Source: Edolisoma coerulescens
Lineage: Eukaryota > Chordata > Aves > Passeriformes > Campephagidae
Assembly (NCBI GenBank): GCA_013397115.1
Contig: VWZW01000986.1
Coordinates: forward strand, 201,890 to 265,889
Length of the DNA stretch: 64,000 nt
Direction: 5' to 3'
The notes below the pieces were generated by a model, which made no database searches, had not been told where the DNA came from, and saw nothing but the letters and a program-made list of their open reading frames with translations. Below are positions 1-11,790 of the stretch, one piece after another (position 1 is the stretch's first letter; each line of letters opens with the position of its first letter). The position numbers were made by a program, and so were the translations under genes.

Positions 1-2843
1 TAAGTGGATCTGAAAGTAGAGGAATGATCTTTCTAGGGAAGAGGAGGATGAGCAAGTGTAGCTTTGGATGAGGCGTGCAGTATCACCACACATTGCCCTC
101 CTCACCATTGTTTGAATAGCTGAGGAAGGGTTCCTAGGAGTGGCTAAGATGTCTTCATAAACTCAGAGATTTTGGCACGATCAGCTTTGGTTTAGTAGGT
201 AAAGTTAGATTAAGAGAAGGAACAAAGTTTCTCTAGTTCCTATAGTGGTAAAAAAAAAATCTTCTGAATTATTTAATCGGGGCAAAAGTTCACTGGCCTG
301 GGAGTATCTTTGTTATTCAAAACTATTTAAGTTTATAGCATTTGTGGTTGGACACAATTTAGCAGAGTATATGCTTCTACTTACTCTGTACAGACTACAG
401 AATACTGACTAATAAAAACCTCATGTTGGGTATAGTCCAAACTATAATTTAAAGTTTTTTCCAGTGTGAGATTAAACCTGCTTTTTCCTACTGATTAATA
501 TGGTGCCAGAATAATTTATGTCAGAGTCACGTGATGATAAAACCAAAGGGACCTCCACTGGTAATATGTTACTATCACAGTGTCATTGCTTGATTCAATG
601 GACTCATACATCGTTGGCTTGAAGATTTTCTTCTCCAGCCTTTATCTGTAATGTTCAGATGTAAATTCCTGTAAAAGAGAAGGCTGCATGAAGGGACTCC
701 TTTCTGTCCAGAAATGTGCTGCAGATAATTAGGAAGTTGCCAAATCCTCTTCTGTATAGTAACAACACATTTTATGAACAATACCTCTGAGTGATATTAC
801 TAGGTATACAAATGGGGAGGTTGGGCGGGGAGAAACCAGCATTAAACAAGCTGGGTTGTCCCAGTAATCTGACCTGTGGAAAAAAAAGCAGTTATTGAAC
901 CCAAATTTTCCGAGTAACTTGGCCGTGAATGAGTAAGCTGAACACACCAACCACATGTCTGAGAGCTGAAGAAGGCAGAAGAACAGGGGTTTGTCTTTAA
1001 TGGCTGATCTCCAGCTTCCACATCCCCCCTTCTCCTGGTCTTCTCTCTCTCTAATTTTTCCAAGACAGAAAAATGTTTTCTTAAATTCCATAAGGAGCTA
1101 TGGTTGGCTCTCTCTATGAGATTCATACAATAAACATTAAAATGAAGGATGTTGTGGCCCAGCCTCCTTTTAATTTGATGGCACAAATTAGATATGCAAG
1201 ACTTCCATTGTCCCTTTTTTGTTTCCTAGGAGAGTTTCTCCTGGTTTTTTTTTTACATAGTTTCTTTCATAATCTTATGAGACTCATATTAAAACAGTTC
1301 AGTTTTCCTGCCCTGCACAACCATTTCAGAACTCTGATCCTCAGATGTTCAAATATCTTCCTGTAATTTTAAGTCTAATTTTTTTCATGCCCCTTTATAA
1401 CCAATTTGATCTGTTGTATTATATTATGTAAAACTTACAAACCGTTGACATTAACTCAATAGTTATAGATATATTTATATTGTGTTTACTACAGGTATAC
1501 ACTTCAGTTCATCAGGGTTACTGAGGAGAATAACCTGTAACTCTCCGTAGCATCTTGTACTTACTGCCATTCAGGATAACAGTAACTCCACCTGTCTGCT
1601 TGTAACTTCCATCAATTGTTTATAAGATTTATATATTATATATTATCAGCATACAGCTTCTTTGTGAAATAATTAGTGTCATTTCACTGTAACATCCTGT
1701 CATTTTACAACTTCTGTAAGTAATGCTAAGTCAACAGGGAAGTCTTTTATCTTCTAAGCAGAATAAGCGTGCACTCAGTTTGTAATACAGTAAATTCCCT
1801 ACTGTATTAATAAAACTTCCATGTCATAGTTGAATTCCTGAATATTTGGAGGCTAAAATAAAACAAAAATGCTTATCCAGAGCAGAGTACTTTTAGCTCT
1901 AATATGAGGGGTTTAAAATACTGGAAAAAACCCTGCCCAACATTTTTCTTTTTATGCACAAATGTAGGAGATTAATTAGTACCTTGAAAATAGTGTAAAA
2001 TTAACTTCTGTTAAATAAATACTAATATTCTGAATTTTGGACATTTTAATTTTGGCATTTATGGGTCTTTTTACTCTGTATGATTTTAATGTTTTAATTT
2101 TAAAGATATTTTTTCAGTTACTTCCATGTTCTCAGTAGTAAAACAACAAAACATCTAGGCCCAAATCTCCATTCCCAAAATAATGAGATATGTAATAGAA
2201 GCATTTTTATTTTTCACAGCAAAAGGAAATACATCATGTTATAAAAATACCAGCTCCAGTAGAGTAACAGAAAAACTTTAGAAAAATGAGTCATTTGGCA
2301 CTACAAATGAGATAACATAAATTCTGCAAACTTAGAAATTTGAGGATTCAGGTAGAAGAAAGTATCAAATAAAGGACACAACTGTGAAAAGTAAGAAGGG
2401 AGGTAAATAAATACTGCTACTAAAATCAAACAAAAATATTAAATGGCATTTGAGATACCTTGATTAACATAATACATGTTTTTCTTTTCTCACAAGAGCA
2501 CAAGTACCTAGGAATGAGGGTGGGAGGCAGTCATCTTATTTTTAAAGTAATATCCTTGCTTAAAAATTATTTTCAGTTTTCATACCCTTTGGCCACACAT
2601 TTGCTTGTGTATAAAAAACGTTATTTTCCAGAAGACTGAACTCTATTCTATGTTGCATTAAAAGATTCCTTCCCCTTGGCCCATCAGTTTGATGATGTGA
2701 TAAATTCAGCTGTAACACAAATGGCAAACACTGTATGAGATACTTTTTATTTTTTTAAAGGAAGATAGAAATGAATAAATCTGTATTTTTGTGCCTCAGG
2801 CTTTTCTTCTGCTCAGTGTAGTGATCCATTTTGAATTTTTACA
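1..2843. other. Non-coding, unique-looking AT-rich DNA
   Basis: No reading frame here resembles a known protein, and I see no LINE, LTR or RNA-gene signature. The sequence is AT-rich, with short homopolymer runs (for example A9 near 249-257) and many stops in all frames. Open frames between 575 and 1366 overlap on both strands and have no recognisable domain, so they are best read as chance. It is likely intergenic or intronic. Confidence 0.5.
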
Positions 2844-3440
2844 TTAGTAATTATTATTATCCAGAACATAAAATGTGTTAGAATGACAAGCTGTACAAAT
2901 ACGGATGATACCTACTATTATTACCATGAAATGCTGTACAATGAATATTTCAGTTCCATAGTGTTTCATTGTAATAGATTTGGTTAAGGAAAACATTAAT
3001 AAAAAGTATAGGCAGATTTGTCTGGTTTCTATATAGCAAGCTACCTTCTGCAGTGCTTTTGAGAAGAGGAAGAAAAATACAAGAAGGTGATTTTGGCAAT
3101 GAAACCTGTACTCATTGTGTGCCTGGAAGCATTCCTGAGGAGCAGGCAAAAATGCCTGTGCTAGCACACTTACAGCCTTCCCTGGCCTGGGCTGGCGTGG
3201 CCCAGCCAGCCCCTTCCCAACAGCGTGCCAGCATGGTTTGCCATTAAAGTGGTCCAGAGACCATTCCCAGAAGGCAGTTTGCACACAGCCAGGCCTGTGC
3301 TGGGGGTCAGAGGGCTTTACTGATGGGGATGCAAACTTTCTGTGCCAGCTGCGCTTAGTGCCAGAAACCTTCCACGACTTGCTTAATTTACTAGTATAGA
3401 TATAAGAGCCGGATGTGCCTGTCTTGCTGTGGTAAGACAA
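2844..3440 (-). other. Long stop-free frame of unknown meaning
   Basis: A minus-strand frame stays open for about 200 codons, longer than anything else in the window. It has no ATG near its 5' end: the first in-frame codons include TTG, and Met codons appear only in the last third. The N-terminal part is rich in Ser, Lys, Trp and Pro and comes from a GC-richer patch (about 3.1-3.4 kb). The C-terminal part is hydrophobic, rich in Phe, Ile, Val and Cys, and comes from AT-rich DNA. That change in composition follows the local GC content and suggests a non-coding origin. I see no family motif. It could be a chance frame, part of a non-coding RNA, or an eroded exon. Coding function is unlikely. 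Confidence 0.12.
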
Positions 3441-5226
3441 GACCTTTAATGAAATTGTGGAGTCATTTTATGCCCGTTGTTCAGAAACAGTAACTGACAG
3501 GCCAGTGAAAGAAGGCTCAGTTAATACAAATTTGCTACCTTACTCCCTGTGACTCAGTTATATCCATGAAATGGGAATTAATGTACCTTATCACCATGGT
3601 ATAAAATAGATTTTTCAGTATTTGTGGCATCACCATGATAAGCAGCCCAGGAAAGAGATAGTTGATAATACTACTAAACTACAGTGAGAGCTGTGTTTTC
3701 TTGTGACACAGACATGAGCCACATCATGAGAACAGCACAGAATGGTGAATGGATGTTCATTCTCTGACCATTGTCTCTACTGTGGGTTGAAAAGCTGTGG
3801 ATCTTGTCAGAACTCAAGGAGTATGTGATTACATGATTATGCAATTGATGTCAGTAACCTGGTGCATAAACACAAGGGGTCCAAATGAAGGTTGGCCGAG
3901 GAGTCTTACTGCCAACCTGTCCTAAGAGGGAATGTTTGACTTTGAAACCTCAATTTGGTGTGTGCATGTGCGTGTATGCTTGAGAAGAAGGAAGGGTTCC
4001 AATTTTAGCAAACGCAATTCTCTCCACAGAAGACGAGCGTTTCTGTAATAATCACATGCCAGTCGATGGTAATTAAGAAAAGTCAATGCTGTGGTAAAGC
4101 TCGTTACTTGTCTAGTGCCTTCATTAGAATTGCACAGGGAGTGGGAGTACCAAGCTCTCTGTAGGCTCACAGCTCTGTGAGAACTGGTCTTAATAAGCTG
4201 TGCAAATATGTTCCTTGGTCATTTTTTGTTAACAAATGGCATGAGTGTCGTTCACCAGGTTAAGCACTTTGTTGCAGCACAACGTGTGTTCTGTTCTGAA
4301 GGGATCCAAGGGGAATGAGCAGCCTTGTCCCCAAACAAGTTTGACAAGGATGCTGTGTTCGTAACAGCTGAAAATATATTACCTTTCTATCAGGAGGATT
4401 TTTGAGAAATGTTCTTTGGTGGAAGGAAAAATCATGAGGTAAAATATGGATTTATGAAAGGAATGCATTTTGTGACATACTGGATATTATGCAGTCATCA
4501 GCGGACAAAGAAAGCAGAAAAACTGTAGCTATTACAATACAGTAATGAGATAATTAGTCAGAACTATTCTTCCTGGAGTTCTAAATATAGCTTCACTATA
4601 GCGATCATAACAAAAACCAAGCTTCAGCTTAGATGATATCACAATGACATGAATACATCTTTTTGTGTGTCAGTGCTATTGTTGCAAATATTTTGCTTTG
4701 CTATGTCTCACGTTGCTGTGGCCAGGCCGTCAGCATCACGTCATGACAAACATGATTTATTGAGTGGGAAACTTAACCATTTCTCTTGTATTGATTTGGT
4801 TCTACTGAATCCCACATCACTAGATCATTAAACTGGAAATATCAGTATCTTCTTTAATGTATAATTCAGCAAATACTGCAAACATATATACCTTTTATCA
4901 GAATGTAGGTATTCAGAGTCATGCTTTCATACTTCTATCATTTCACCTGCTTTCACACCTCACAAAATAAGAAAAAAAGACACTCTAAGTAATGTGAAAA
5001 TGAATTCTAAGAGTGTTAACTTCTAGTTCTCATAAGAAAAGGGTATTTCCTTTGTGAAGCAGCAACACAGTAAGGTGACTTCACTTCTATACAGCTTGGA
5101 AAAAAAATTATCCTGTGCGTGATGTTTTACAGTTACATATATACAATGATCATTATCTTCTTTGCACCTCAAATGCCAGATAACATAGGGAAAAGGTGTC
5201 GTACAGGGCAGTCTGTATGTGTCAAT
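3441..5226. other. Non-coding, no recognised features
   Basis: AT-rich DNA with no identifiable gene or mobile element. Short open frames occur (for example 3922-4170 on the minus strand and 4649-4831 on the plus strand), but none has domain-like sequence or supporting splice signals that I can recognise. It ends where CR1 sequence begins. Confidence 0.5.
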
Positions 5227-5722
5227 GCCTGTGTTCTGTTCGGCCCCTCACTGCACGAAGGACATTGAGGTGCTGGAGTGTGTCCCGAGAAGGGCAACGG
5301 AGCTGGTCAAGGGTCTGGAACACAAGTGCTCTGAGGAATGGCTGAGGGAGCTGGGTGTGTTTATCCTGAAGAAAAGGAGGCTCAGAGGAGACCTTACCCC
5401 TCTCTGCATGAGAGGAGGTTGTAGCCAGTTGGGGGTTAGCCTCTTCCATGTGACAAGTGACAAGGGGTAATGGCCTCAAGTTGTGCCAGGGAAGGTTTAT
5501 ATTGGATATTAGGGATATTTCATTGACCAAAAATGTTTTCAAGCATTGGAACAGGTTGCTCAGGGAGGTGGTTGCATCACCATCCCTGGAAGTATTTAAA
5601 AGAGCAGCAGATGTAGCACTTGGGGACATAGTTTAGTGGTGGAGCAGGTAGTGCTGGGTTAATGATTGGACTTAGTGATATTAAGGGTCTTTTCCAGCCT
5701 AAATGATTCCATGATTCTGTAG
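5227..5722 (+). mobile_element. CR1 LINE, 3' fragment
   Basis: This is a 5'-truncated CR1 retrotransposon copy. From about 5250 to 5467 it encodes the end of CR1 ORF2: a Lys-Asp-Ile-Glu-Val-Leu-Glu stretch, then Arg-Arg-Ala-Thr, a Leu-Arg-Glu-Leu-Gly segment and Lys-Arg-Arg-Leu-Arg-Gly-Asp-Leu. The frame stops at TAA 5468-5470. Beyond that, homology to the CR1 tail continues through a 'GAACAGGTTGCTCAGGGAGG' block at about 5549-5568. The copy ends in the typical CR1 tail 'CAGCCTAAATGATTCCATGA' followed by TTCTGT. A two-base deletion near 5240 and the early stop show that it is dead. The tail type resembles the 11781-12789 copy more than the 55980-56561 copy. Full-length CR1 is several kilobases, so this is a small remnant. 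Confidence 0.92.
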
Positions 5723-8700
5723 TAATTTCACAGGTGCTGGCTCAGCACTTACCAGCAAGTACAGCAACAGGAGTGCTTACTACAGGCTGTGTATTTTCCT
5801 GTGCTCAGATACTCTGGCAGTTAGCAGTGAGAAGCCTGTGATTTGAGAAGTCAAGGCTAAGTGCAGGGCTAGGATCAAATGAGGCACAGGATGGAGCAAT
5901 ATCATTGGATCACACTGTTTTCAGGGGCACATACTCTCCTCATTAAGGACTGATCTGAAACACGTTGAAAGCATTGAAAAACGTGCGATAAGCTTGTAAA
6001 TCCCCTAATATCTAGTATGAATGATAAAACACATTAGTCTCCAGGCAAACATGCTGAGATGTTCCTAGGAAGGATCTCTCTCACCCCATGGCTTGTCCCT
6101 TTGACTGACTGGGCTGACAAAAGTAGTGCTTGCAGACCCATAAGATACAATGGGTCTCACAACAGTTCTCAGTGCAGTCAGGCACCATCTATAAGCAAAT
6201 ACTAAATTATAGCAGTATGGCCTAAACTTTTAGTATTTTTACACCATATTGTCAGGAGGACTGCCAGCTTCAAAATTTGTATCAAGGCAGAGTGAAAAAT
6301 GTGAATATCAGTTTTTTCTTAGCTATACTTTGGGCTTCGTACTGCTCCAGAAAGATGTTAGGGAATGGGTGAGAAGACAGAAGTCTCAGGACTCATCATT
6401 TTTGTAGATTGCCCATCCTAACTCATAGAAGCATTTTTGTTCATTGTCTCAAAATCAAATTTCTCTTTTCTGTGTTGCAAGTGTAGGTTTCAGTAACATC
6501 TCAGTTGGAGCCTGCTATGTTATTCCAGCTTGATAGCTGCTAATGGGGATGGGAAATGGCAGCCAGGAATGTGGCTTCTTCAGTGGATTCCAACTTCACT
6601 GTGTATAATTTTCCAGCTGCAGTAAACCCAGCAAATTGTACCCTAAGAAGCACTGCTCAGTGAAGAATGCTTATGCATTTAGAAAATGGTTTGTTCTTTT
6701 ACACTTTCTCAGCCATAATGCTTAATGTTAAATAATAGTTTTCTAGTGAAGTTTAAAGCTATGATTTTACTTTCATTTAATGCCACCTGCCTGTGAGATA
6801 AAGAACTGATTTTAAATTCTGAGCAAATATTCAAGACAACTTGTTTTAGAATACAGACTTTTTTAGTTGTCCATACCCATTGATAACATCCTTCACTTTT
6901 TTTTCACTGAATCTTAATTTCTATCCTTCAAAATCTGGATAGGCAGCCTTCAACAAGCTGTCCTTTAGTATATACCCATGTATAAGCTTATGTTGTCCTG
7001 GAGGTGAATTTTGTTTTGCTTTTTGAATATCAGCTTAAAACAAAAACCATGTATTTTCAGCAGTGGTTCATTAAGTAACTTGTAATGTTTCATTAAGTGA
7101 CAGCTTAAAAGGGGAAATTTTATAGAGTATGTGATTTAATATTATCAGAATACTCTGAGTACAGCTGATGCTCTGCAAAGAAGATTGTCAGAATTATTAT
7201 TTGTTAAAATTTTTGTTAGAATTTTCATTATGGTAGCAAACAAGATTAAAGCTGATTATTACTGCAGTAAAAACAGCTTTGCAGTTCATGTATACACATA
7301 CTTTGTAGTGTGTGGAGCTTTTATGAAAAAACTGAATAGGCAAAAGTATTTTAGCCAATTTATTTCCTAATATGAAATGGAAAAAAAACCCAACAAAAAC
7401 TAAACAAAAAATCCAACCCAAAACAAAACAAAGAAGGTCCAGACACTTGATAATAATTGGAATATTGAGTTTATTTCTGGGCATCCCATCATAGACATTA
7501 GTTATCTTTTTAATACTTACACATATTTCTTATGAGAGAACAGCTTAGACAGTGATTTAGAGCAGGACTTTATTTTCATTAAATGGTCACATCTGTGCTT
7601 TGGCTGCAAGCGAATATGCAATCACTGAAAAATTATGCAAACAAACATTACTCTTGTGTTTAAATTCCAATGAGAGTGTTTAGCTGACCTCTGTTCCAAT
7701 TTGACTCTCTCCCATTTTTATTCTGTAGTCATGTTTTACACCAAAAAAAAAAAATCCACTTGATTGTAAACTAATGCTTTCCATTTGTAGGTTTCGCATA
7801 ACTAATGATATTTTTCTTCAAAAATTCAAATTTATCAGCTTGTCAATAATTTCCAGAGAATAGACAGCAATACCCGTAGTATAATCCCTCTTGCATGAGT
7901 TTCATTTTGATACTTGAGAATGCAACCAATGTACAGTGTCGCTTGCCAAAAATATTAACAAGATAACCTTGCCACTTAAGGTAGGTCCAAGTGAACTTAA
8001 TGATTACCATAGCAAGTAAATATTAAGTAAATACATGTATAGTATCACTGTTGTCACAGTAATATACCACTACAGTAATATTTACTATTTTAAGTAAATA
8101 ATAAGTGGGGGAATCATATAAATTTAATTTTATTGAGCTGTCTGTGGCTGATGTTTTCTACTATACTTTTAGCAGTTGCAGTGGGAAAATACTGCATTTG
8201 GGAAAAAAATCTCATGCTTACTTGACGAAGACGTAAGATTTGCTTAGTAGATTGTGTCTGTTACTAATATAATGCCCATTGCATATTCAACTGTTACAAT
8301 AAGCATGGACCCAGTCGGGATAAGCCCACTGATGTCATCACACATGTCACATGTCACGTATGTCATATGTAGCCCTTTTCCCACTGTAGTTTACTCAGTA
8401 ATCCAGCTATATTTAGCTATGTACTAATTAAAATAAAATGAAAATTAACTGTTTTGCTGGTGTCTTATTTTCTGAAGATTGGTGGCGATATGGTGGTGCT
8501 TTCTCAAAACGTCACCGAGGTGCCAGGTGGTGTCAGGGAGTTACAGATGCAGCCACCCCGAATCAAGTGCATCAACCTTAATCCATATTTCCTACATGAA
8601 ACATGGTTGATGACTGTTTTCACCCCAAGGGTGTTGAGGAACATGTAAATTAAATACCTATTCTATCTCCAACAGTGGATCTACTTTCTCATAACCCAAC

Positions 8701-9412
8701 TGTAGCAAATTTACTCTAGACAAATGGCAGAATAGCCACCATGAATGGAAGTAAAAGTAGTGAAATACGTTATTCTGTCCTTCCATCAGTTTTTAGTGGA
8801 GAAGTCTTCAACTTTTCATTTTTACACCATATGATAACATGAAAACTAAATTCAGTTTGTTTTAATCAGATTGGAACACAATCATTTTTTACTTTCTCAT
8901 GTAGCACGATATGTTCATTATTCCTACTAAAAAGAAAGAAAAAAAGGCTCAGTTAACATTTTCACTGCATTTGCCATTAATCTAGAGGAGAAAATGACTT
9001 GTAGTACTGTTCCACCACACTTTAAAGGCTGTTGGCATGGAAATCTGAGCTTATCAGTGTATGAGTTCGATTTGAAAGCTGGGTAGTTCAATCCCAGAAA
9101 CCCTTTTTAGTGAAATGGGAGTGGCCAGAGACACAAATCAGGCAGGGCACGTTATCAGGAACTGAAATATCTGAAGACATCCTGGACTAATATGGTGGAA
9201 GTACCAGACTTGCCTGATTATATGCTTTCCCCCATCCTTCCAAAAATAACAGTATGTGCAGCCATAGAAGCAAAACCAAAGATATAGCAAAAGGATGAAC
9301 ATTTAAAACTTTCTGTAGTTTTGGTATTACCCACTCATGTAAGCACAAAATTTAATAAATATTGATATAATTATTAAAACACTAGTATTAAATAATCAGC
9401 TAAAAAATTGTG
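5723..9412. other. Non-coding, unique-looking AT-rich DNA
   Basis: No gene or transposon is recognised. The stretch contains an A-rich tract at 7380-7436, AT-rich runs around 8030-8130 with repeated TAAATA/AGTAAATA words, and short CACATGT/ATGTCA repeats near 8335-8370. Small open frames at 7185-7484 and 8454-8648 have no family resemblance. Confidence 0.5.
7380..7436 (+). repeat. A-rich low-complexity tract
   Basis: About 57 bases are almost all A and C on the plus strand, made of AAAAC/AAACC words. It resembles an eroded poly(A)/(CAAAA)n tract. I found no retrogene or SINE body next to it, so its origin is unknown. Confidence 0.7.
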
Positions 9413-9436
9413 CTTAATGATGCCCTTAATGATGCA
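9413..9436 (+). repeat. 12-bp tandem duplication
   Basis: The word CTTAATGATGC followed by C or A occurs twice back to back (9413-9424 and 9425-9436), with only the last base differing. It lies in strongly AT-rich DNA with several TAAT cores. Confidence 0.85.
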
Positions 9437-11290
9437 TTTAGGCCTGCATTATTCTTGTGTTCAAATATCATATAAATATTATTGAGTGATAAAATTTCTG
9501 TCGTGGTGAATTTTCAAACCTAAAGATAACTCAGAGGCTGGGGTGATGATCTGCTGGTTTTCTTTTTGTTGACACAATGATTGAAGAAGCCTCTCCTTTG
9601 CAACATTACAGATCTGTTCAAAATAAAGGGAAAAGACATGCTTTAGAAAGGTTTTAGCTCCGTGAAGCCTCTAAGGACTTGTTAAACTCTTAAATGCAGC
9701 TTGTAAAGCTCCTGTTCCAACTCCCACTGAAGTTAGTGACAAGTTTTCTACTGACTTCAGTGACAGCCCATACTACAACTGCAGCTGTCAAAACAACTAG
9801 AAATCAGTCACAAGATCAGCCAGCACACAAGTATATATTAATTTTAGCAGAAATTATACCTTGGGCAGCTTAGAAAAGAAACAAAATTGACCTCATTGTT
9901 TGTGAAGAAATGCATCTCCCACCATACTGTGCTGCAGAGGAAGTGAGAGCTGTCAGGACTCTGTTTTGAGCATTTAAGCATGCGAATTGGAACTAAAAAT
10001 GTGAAACTGTGAAACTAAAAATAATAATAAAGAACCTTACAGAGCCAGTAGTTTGAACTCTATTTTAGTCTTCAAAACCAAATAAGTGCCCCTTACATTT
10101 TCAAATGGTCTCATAGGAGGTAACAATTCCAGTTAGAATTGGTCAAGAACACTGAATTACTAAAAATTGCCCACATAATTAAGGATAGGACAAATACTAA
10201 GTATAGTCACTTAACTGTAGCTGCTGCTTATTCTGTGTATTGTTGTAAGAGTGGTTAACCTCTTTATTCTGTAATTGGGCTTTTTTCAATGTGTTCTTTG
10301 CAAGGCAAGTATACTTGTGCCCAAACTTTACAGATATTTCACTGATTTCAGCTAGATTCTAGTACACGTTGTGAAGGGAACCAGAAAAGCAACTGAATTT
10401 TGCTTTTACAGTTAGATCTCTGTACCCATACAATTCAGTTTTTTGTTAACGAGGCAAGAGTAAAAAAAAATTTGTAACACTCTATAAACTTGATAGCAGT
10501 ATTGCTTTTAAAGAAATTTTCCTGGAAGGGCAGGGTGGCAATAAAAGACAATGTGCAAATATTTAAAAAGAAAAAAATTCCCTACTCATGTTTCCTTTCA
10601 CTCCCAGTGGCTTCTTGAAACCAAATTCCTACTGCCACTGTTTAGTGAGCTACTTAAACCTGTATGTTACTTAAGACACATCTGTAGTGTCAGGGTTTTC
10701 AAAGCAGATGAAGCTGAGGACACATGATTCTGCAAAAAAAAAAATCATTCTAGGACAGTCATGCCACCATCTCTATGCTCCCAATCCCTCCCTTTCCCAT
10801 TTGCAACCCATAGCATGCTGCATCTTTTGTTCCACTGCCATGTATGGGACAAACGGATGAAAAGAGTAAGAAGAAACTTCTTAAGCCAGCTTTGTGGCCA
10901 AAATCAATGTATCAGGGCACTACAGTCTTTCAGATGTTTTATATATATATTTAGTGCTCTTACCAAGATGCTCACTATCTATCCAGAGAATTCAAAAGCG
11001 AGTCCTAAAAAGAGTCAAGAAATTAAATCTGCAGTCTAGGAAATCAGAACCAGTGCACAGTCACTACTGTGCCAAAGCAGAAGGCACAGTTTGAGTAAAG
11101 TAATATTTGCAATGGAGTTTCTCAGGTATTACAAAGGTTACAAAGTTTTTAACCAAATATGAGCATGATATTCAGCAGTTGAAGTTTGGCAAATACCATA
11201 GAAAACATAACTGGTTTTAACTGGATTTTAACAGAATATTTTTGTTTATGGGTTTGGGTTTTTTAATTTGCTGTAGTACTCTGGAAAAAC
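9437..11290. other. Non-coding, with one imperfect hairpin
   Basis: No gene is recognised. The notable structure is an inverted repeat at 9725-9762, described separately. An ATA/TA-rich stretch at 10923-10955 and short frames at 10761-11094 lack domain content. Confidence 0.5.
9725..9762. repeat. Imperfect inverted repeat, 13-bp arms
   Basis: The arms CACTGAAGTTAGT (9725-9737) and ACTGACTTCAGTG (9750-9762) are complementary except at one position, with a 12-base loop. The CACTGAAGTCAGTG-type core resembles the centre of palindromic interspersed repeats common in amniote genomes. I infer an eroded copy, but I cannot name the family from sequence alone. Confidence 0.6.
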
Positions 11291-11404
11291 AGAGAATCAT
11301 AGAATTATAAAAAGGCTTAGATTGGAAGGGACTTTAAACACTCTGTTTCTAACCCCCCTGCCGTGGAGAGGGAGGCCACCCACTAGATCAGGTTGCTCAG
11401 TGAA
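11291..11404 (-). mobile_element. CR1 LINE 3' end, minus strand
   Basis: Read on the plus strand this opens with 'AGAGAATCATAGAATTATAA' and continues through 'GATTGGAAGGGACTTTAAAC'. A damaged version of the usual 'CCCCCTGCC...GGGAGGCCACC' block follows, then 'ACTAGATCAGGTTGCTCAGT'. This is the reverse complement of a CR1 3' terminus. Only about 110 bp remain and no coding part is left. It faces away from the larger CR1 copy that starts about 380 bp downstream. Confidence 0.9.
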
Positions 11405-11780
11405 GTATCATGTTGCAAAGGTCTCATTCCTCAAAAGGGTGGGAAGGTGGGTGGCTGAACATTCCCAAAATGTAAGAGCAGTTTTCCTTGCTATGCTGTT
11501 AACAGCAGTAGGGTAGGGAGCTCTGCTTCTGTGGCCATCTCTGGGACCAGAGCTGTGTCTTGCTGCCGGTGGCCAAGTCAAAGCAAAGGGGCAGATCACT
11601 TGATGATCTCCGTGAGGTTAAGGCAGGAGGCCAGTAGCAGTTCATTCAAACAGGGCATCAACAGTTGTGGAAGTAAAGAAAGCATTTAAAGTAGGGAAAT
11701 GTATGGATTACAAACTAATTAGAAGTTTTTCGTGTTTTCCTTTGGACCTAAAATCTCATATTCCACTCTATTTTTTTTTT
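11405..11780. other. Spacer between two CR1 copies
   Basis: About 375 bp of sequence that I cannot assign. It separates the minus-strand CR1 tip from the plus-strand CR1 body and ends in a T-rich run at 11771-11780. No convincing reading frame is present. Confidence 0.5.
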
Positions 11781-11790
11781 ATCCAAAGCC

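Noticed and set aside
2686..2710. TGATGATGT box near TTCAGCTG
   Set aside because: It resembles a C box only. No D box at proper distance and no stem.
5222..5629. 135-codon minus-strand frame opposite the CR1 copy
   Set aside because: It is antisense to CR1 ORF2 and is a composition by-product, not a gene.
9063..9105. GTTCGATT / GTTCAATCCC words resembling a tRNA T arm
   Set aside because: No A box, no cloverleaf pairing and no acceptor stem could be found around them.
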